Position numbers and translations under genes: made by a program. The notes under the pieces were generated by a model. The model did no database searches, was not told the DNA's origin, and worked only from the letters and a program-made list of their open reading frames with translations. From assembly GCF_001279005.1 (NCBI RefSeq), contig NZ_LGCN01000273.1:1-7774 (forward strand): DNA of 7,774 nt, in the 5' to 3' direction. Origin of the DNA: Streptomyces caelestis (GTDB lineage Bacteria; Actinomycetota; Actinomycetes; Streptomycetales; Streptomycetaceae). Of this stretch, positions 5,032 to 7,774 are shown piece by piece. Numbering within the stretch: the stretch's first letter is position 1; each line of letters begins with the position of its first letter.

Positions 5032-6630
5032 TCAGCTGGACAGCCCGACCTCCCACTTGCGCCGCTGAAGAACGTAGTCGCTGAAGAGGTGGCGGGTCCG
5101 GTTCAGCAGTTCGCCCACTTCCGCGTCCCCGTGCGGGGTGTCCGCTCCCGGATGCCAGTGCTGCACCGACTGCCCGGCCCACGCGCGCAACCTGTCGTCC
5201 GGATCATCCAGCAGGGCGACCGCGGCCCGCAGGCCAACAATCCCGCCGCGCGCGTCGAGCAGCCGGAATGCGGCGACTCGGACTGGCCGGGGCTGCTCGG
5301 CGCCGAGGCGTGCTGTCAGCAGCTTTTCGGGCAGTGTCCCGGCGGACGGGAGCAGCGAGGTGGTCGTCTCCTGTACGACGCCGGGTGCCGGGTCGTCGAG
5401 CAGCGGCAGCAGCCGTGCGACGTCGGTCGCGTCCAGTGTGCGCAGTCCGGCCACCGCCCGTGCCCGCACGGGCGGTGCCGGATGGGTGAGCAGTGGCCAC
5501 AGCAGCTCCGCGTCCACGCGCTTTCCGCACTCCGCCAGTCCGATCACCGCACCGGGTGGCATCGTCGGGTCGGCCGGGTCCGTGCATCGCTCCCGGTACC
5601 GGAGCAGCGGATCCATCCCGTGCTGGCGTACGACGTACCGCGCGCAGGCCCGCACCAGCGCGGACCGGTCGGTGAGGAACTCCATCGCCTGTTCGGGTCG
5701 TTGCGCCCGACGCAGCGCGGTGACCCCGGCCGACCGCGCCCGGGGATTACGCGCGTCCAGGAGCGGCTCCAGCACCTCGTCCCAGTCTTCGCCGTCCGCC
5801 ATGGCGGCCAGGGCGGCATCGGCGCACAGGCCTTGGACGACCGCGTCGTCGTCCGAGGCGGCGCGGCGGGCCAGTTCGCCGGGAGAGAGGAGTCCTTCCT
5901 CGATGGTCAGCCGGAAGACGAACCGACGTACGGTGCGGTCGGTGTGGGTGTGCAAGGGCAGCAGCCGCTCGCGCGGCGCCCGGCGGAGCGTGCTGTCGAG
6001 TAGTTCGAGCCCGAAGGCGCCCCGCTCACGCCGGCCGACGCGCAGGATCAGCGGCGCGAGGACGACCGCGGTCTCCACGTCGAGCCTCTCGCCCAAGAGC
6101 CTGCGGGCCCGCTCCCGCACGGGCGTGGCCCAGTCGCCGGCGCGTATGGCCAGCAGGGAAAGAAACACGGGATGCTCCGCGGCCTCGTCCAAAGCGGCCT
6201 CGCGTACCCGCCCGTCCGGATGACACAGCGCAAGAGCGAGCCAGGCCTGCACATCCTGCCCCGTGCTCTCGTCCCGGATTTCGTCTGCCTGAAGTCGGCC
6301 GTGCGAAAGGTGCCCGGGTTCGGCGGCCGGTTCCGCGCCCCCGGCCGGGCGGCGGAAGCGGGCGGTGATCCAGCTGCGGAAACGGCCGGTTGCCGAGTTC
6401 CGTGAAGACGCCTCCGTGCGCGGTGCAGCGTCAGCGGCTGTGCCGGAACGCAGCGCCGCGGTCCGGTCCTCGTCCGGCAACAGCGCATGCCCGTAGCGGA
6501 GAACCTGACGGACGCCCACATCGAACGCGGTCCAAGCCCGAGGATCAGCAATGTCCAAAACCTCCGCGAGGGGCATCCCCCGGATCAGGCGGACCGCTGC
6601 TGTCCCGCCGCTTTGGATGTCGTCGTCCAC
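5032..6630 (-). CDS. HEAT-repeat protein of 532 residues
   Basis: This is a large, Arg/Ala/Leu-rich protein without signal peptide or membrane segment, so probably cytosolic. Residues 1-60 form a non-repeat N-terminal part, 60-125 a polar linker, and about 128-490 a run of HEAT-like helix pairs. Repeat cores are seen at 128-150 (AWLALALCHPDGRVREAAL), 290-309, 318-334, 379-399 (LLTHPAPPVRARAVAGLRTL), 409-427 (LLDDPAPGVVQ) and 473-489 (LLDDPDDRLRAWAGQSV), each with the typical D/H-P-x-x-x-V-R turn. HEAT arrays are protein- or nucleic-acid-binding scaffolds; no enzymatic domain is visible, and the partner is unknown. Start GTG 6630 follows GGTGGGA about five bases upstream. It diverges from the unrecognised gene at 6717. 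Confidence 0.88.
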   Translation of the reverse strand: MDDDIQSGGTAAVRLIRGMPLAEVLDIADPRAWTAFDVGVRQVLRYGHALLPDEDRTAALRSGTAADAAPRTEASSRNSATGRFRSWITARFRRPAGGAEPAAEPGHLSHGRLQADEIRDESTGQDVQAWLALALCHPDGRVREAALDEAAEHPVFLSLLAIRAGDWATPVRERARRLLGERLDVETAVVLAPLILRVGRRERGAFGLELLDSTLRRAPRERLLPLHTHTDRTVRRFVFRLTIEEGLLSPGELARRAASDDDAVVQGLCADAALAAMADGEDWDEVLEPLLDARNPRARSAGVTALRRAQRPEQAMEFLTDRSALVRACARYVVRQHGMDPLLRYRERCTDPADPTMPPGAVIGLAECGKRVDAELLWPLLTHPAPPVRARAVAGLRTLDATDVARLLPLLDDPAPGVVQETTTSLLPSAGTLPEKLLTARLGAEQPRPVRVAAFRLLDARGGIVGLRAAVALLDDPDDRLRAWAGQSVQHWHPGADTPHGDAEVGELLNRTRHLFSDYVLQRRKWEVGLSS

Positions 6631-6680
6631 GCTCGTCCCACCCCTACCGATCTGCCGCTTTGAGTGATCGTAGAGGTGAG

Positions 6681-6695
6681 GCGACGGAGCGTCGC
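6681..6695. repeat. Short inverted repeat between divergent genes
   Basis: GCGACG-GAG-CGTCGC forms a 6-bp perfect stem with a three-base loop in the 86-bp space between the HEAT-protein start and the divergent ATG at 6717. It could be an operator half-site pair or chance in GC-rich sequence. On the minus strand, TACGAT (complement of 6667-6672) just beyond it could serve as a -10 for the HEAT gene, without a clear -35. Confidence 0.25.
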
Positions 6696-6716
6696 GGGGA
6701 TTACCGCGCGAAGTCG

Positions 6717-7118
6717 ATGACCGGATGCGATCTCCACAACGAGGGCGTCCTCTCCCCGGAGGAGCCTCTGAAGGCCCACGCCCTGTTCCAGATGATCACC
6801 CGCCCGAACCGCACCCGGGTATCCCCGACCGGGTTCGTGAAGACCTCCGGCGCGGTCGTGGACTACACCGACCTGACCGAAGAGGTCCAACGGGCCGTCG
6901 TTGCCCCCGCCACATCGAAGGGGGCCGGCAAGGGCGGCGGGTTCGTCAACGACGTGACCGAGCCGGTCGCCGAGTCCCGCACCACACTCGCCCGCATCGA
7001 AAACCCCTCGCGGACACGGACGGTCTGGACCTGGCTTCATTCATCTCCATGGACAGCGTTTATTGATGAGTTCAAGCAGCGTCGTCGATCAAGGTGTCTA
7101 GTGAGATTGTCGGCGTGA
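6717..7118 (+). CDS. Unrecognised protein, C-terminus probably frameshifted
   Basis: From ATG 6717 the frame encodes 133 residues with strong third-position G/C bias up to about base 7005 (MTGCDLHNEGVLSPEEPLKA, later TRVSPTGFVKTSGAVVDYTD and AGKGGGFVNDVTEP). After an AAAACCCC run (7000-7007) the composition worsens in this frame. One extra base there would continue into a different frame reading PLADTDGLDLASFISMDSVY and stopping at TGA 7064-7066, which looks more natural and gives about 116 residues. No ribosome site precedes ATG 6717, and the frame is open upstream into the HEAT gene region, including DRRGEATERRGDYRAKS, so the 5' end may be truncated or start elsewhere. I do not recognise the family. 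It has no membrane segment and is soluble and mixed-charge. Confidence 0.5.
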   Translation: MTGCDLHNEGVLSPEEPLKAHALFQMITRPNRTRVSPTGFVKTSGAVVDYTDLTEEVQRAVVAPATSKGAGKGGGFVNDVTEPVAESRTTLARIENPSRTRTVWTWLHSSPWTAFIDEFKQRRRSRCLVRLSA

Positions 7119-7774
7119 TGTCGTCAGGGTGAGTCCGGTCGGGGCGAGGCATCCGTCGATGGTTTCGCTGCGGTACCGGAGTGCGCGGAGGGGGCGGCGC
7201 AGGGTGTGCCTCAGGTGGTCGGGGTCGGTGAAGGCGGTGTTGTTCCGGCCCGCGCGTCGGAGCAGCGCCCGGATGCCTTCGGCCGGGTTCAGGTCGGGTG
7301 CGTAAGGCGGTAGCTGGTAGGCGGTGATCCAGTCGTGGGCGCCGATGAGGGCCCGCAGCCGGGCGTCCAGGTGCACGGTGAGGTCGTCCCGGACGAAAAT
7401 GAAGGGGGCGCCGAGTTGCTGGTGGGAGGCGGTCGGCAGGTCGCGGTGGTCGGTCCGGGTGAAGCTGCGCCGGCCGCCGCGCTTGTGGTCGACGTGCCGC
7501 TTGGGCCGGAGGACCAGGCGTGAGCGTTCGCCCTGCTTGCAGCAGGCCAGGGCGGCAATCGAGAACCGGCGCCGGGAACGTCCCCTCACTCGGATCACGA
7601 GCGTGTGCCCGCGCCTTGCCCAGGTCCGGGAGGCGGGGGGCGTCATCGAGAAACCGGCTTCGTCCTCGAAGACGCTCCGGCCGCCGAGCGACGCCGCGGT
7701 CCTTTTACCCGAGGCCAGGTCTCCTTCACCCAGCCGGCGACCGCGTCCTCGTCGCGCTCGATCGCCCGTCGGGC
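7098..7774 (-). CDS. IS630 family transposase, two-frame, 5' end outside window
   Basis: Only the DDE catalytic half and the end of the preceding region are present. The upstream frame (7774 to stop 7643-7645) reads RRAIERDEDAVAGWVKETWP and RVK. The downstream frame carries the rest: TAASLGGRSVFEDEAGFSMT with the first catalytic Asp, then FIFVRDDLTVHLD with the second Asp, and PPYAPDLNPAEG with the catalytic Glu, ending at TAG 7098-7100. The frames meet by a -1 shift at four A residues (7703-7706). Many actinomycete IS630 relatives have this arrangement, so the shift is likely programmed. Two usually conserved Trp positions (before DDLTVH and after PAEGI) are Arg here, which may weaken the enzyme. 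The helix-turn-helix DNA-binding part is beyond the window. Confidence 0.85.
   Translation of the reverse strand, partial: PTGDRARRGRGRRLGEGDLASGKRTAASLGGRSVFEDEAGFSMTPPASRTWARRGHTLVIRVRGRSRRRFSIAALACCKQGERSRLVLRPKRHVDHKRGGRRSFTRTDHRDLPTASHQQLGAPFIFVRDDLTVHLDARLRALIGAHDWITAYQLPPYAPDLNPAEGIRALLRRAGRNNTAFTDPDHLRHTLRRPLRALRYRSETIDGCLAPTGLTLTTSRRQSH
7099..7774 (-). mobile_element. IS630-family element, partial (runs off window)
   Basis: The segment is filled by an IS630-type transposase on the minus strand. IS630/Tc1-mariner elements insert at TA, and a TA (7099-7100) lies exactly at the transposase stop, followed by GTGAGATTGTCGGCG, so I place the left edge there. The matching end lies beyond base 7774, so the inverted ends cannot be compared and the edge is tentative. 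Confidence 0.6.
7703..7706 (-). other. Probable -1 frameshift site in the IS630-type transposase
   Basis: Minus-strand reading is GTA AAA GGA in the upstream frame and AGG ACC in the downstream frame. The tRNA on AAA can step back one base onto another AAA because four A residues are adjacent. The two conserved transposase halves join exactly here. The A run is shorter than in strong slip sites, so efficiency may be low or the run may have lost bases. Confidence 0.55.

Noticed and set aside
4726..6003. 425-codon plus-strand open frame
   Set aside because: It lies mostly antisense to the HEAT-repeat gene and has no domain, only Gln/Arg/Pro-rich filler expected from the mirrored frame.
1..7774. 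A new defence, CRISPR or secretion system
   Set aside because: No repeat array, nuclease, helicase, ATPase or conserved multi-gene cassette could be seen. The intact genes are isolated and on mixed strands.

Overview
The window is high-GC DNA with strong G/C bias at third codon positions, GTG starts, GGAGG-type ribosome sites and transposases of a kind common in Streptomyces. It most likely comes from Streptomyces or a close actinomycete. Two insertion sequences, several gene fragments and poorly conserved spacers suggest an accessory region such as a chromosome arm or plasmid. No rRNA, tRNA, CRISPR array or recognisable biosynthetic cluster was seen.

Layout, left to right. Bases 1-101 hold a fragment of a minus-strand reading frame. 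It is broken by an 836-bp IS5-family (IS427-like) element at 102-937 with 17-bp inverted ends and a TTA duplication. The IS transposase is read in two frames joined at an AAA-GGGGGG slip site, and an indel near its N-terminus probably disables this copy. Beyond it lie a 59-bp near-perfect palindrome (995-1053), a small one-helix membrane protein gene with a damaged start, and an intact RimJ/RimL-type GNAT acetyltransferase, all relevant to the minus strand. Bases 1970-2750 contain no intact gene, only a frameshifted minus-strand remnant (about 2273-2580).

The centre has two intact plus-strand genes: a stand-alone RibD-C/dihydrofolate-reductase-fold protein (2751-3356) and a class I SAM-dependent methyltransferase (3817-4533) with a plausible promoter. 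Between them is a 41-codon N-terminal stub of a phosphotransferase-like gene that still has its ribosome site. A 498-bp spacer without a supported gene follows, then a 532-residue HEAT-repeat protein on the minus strand.

Divergent from the HEAT gene is an unrecognised plus-strand gene (from 6717) whose C-terminus seems to be changed by a one-base shift. The window ends inside an IS630-family transposase on the minus strand, also read through a -1 frameshift.

The intact genes are spaced out and on mixed strands, so no operon or shared pathway can be defended. The clearest signals are the palindrome, the two frameshifted transposases, and several genes caught at different stages of decay.
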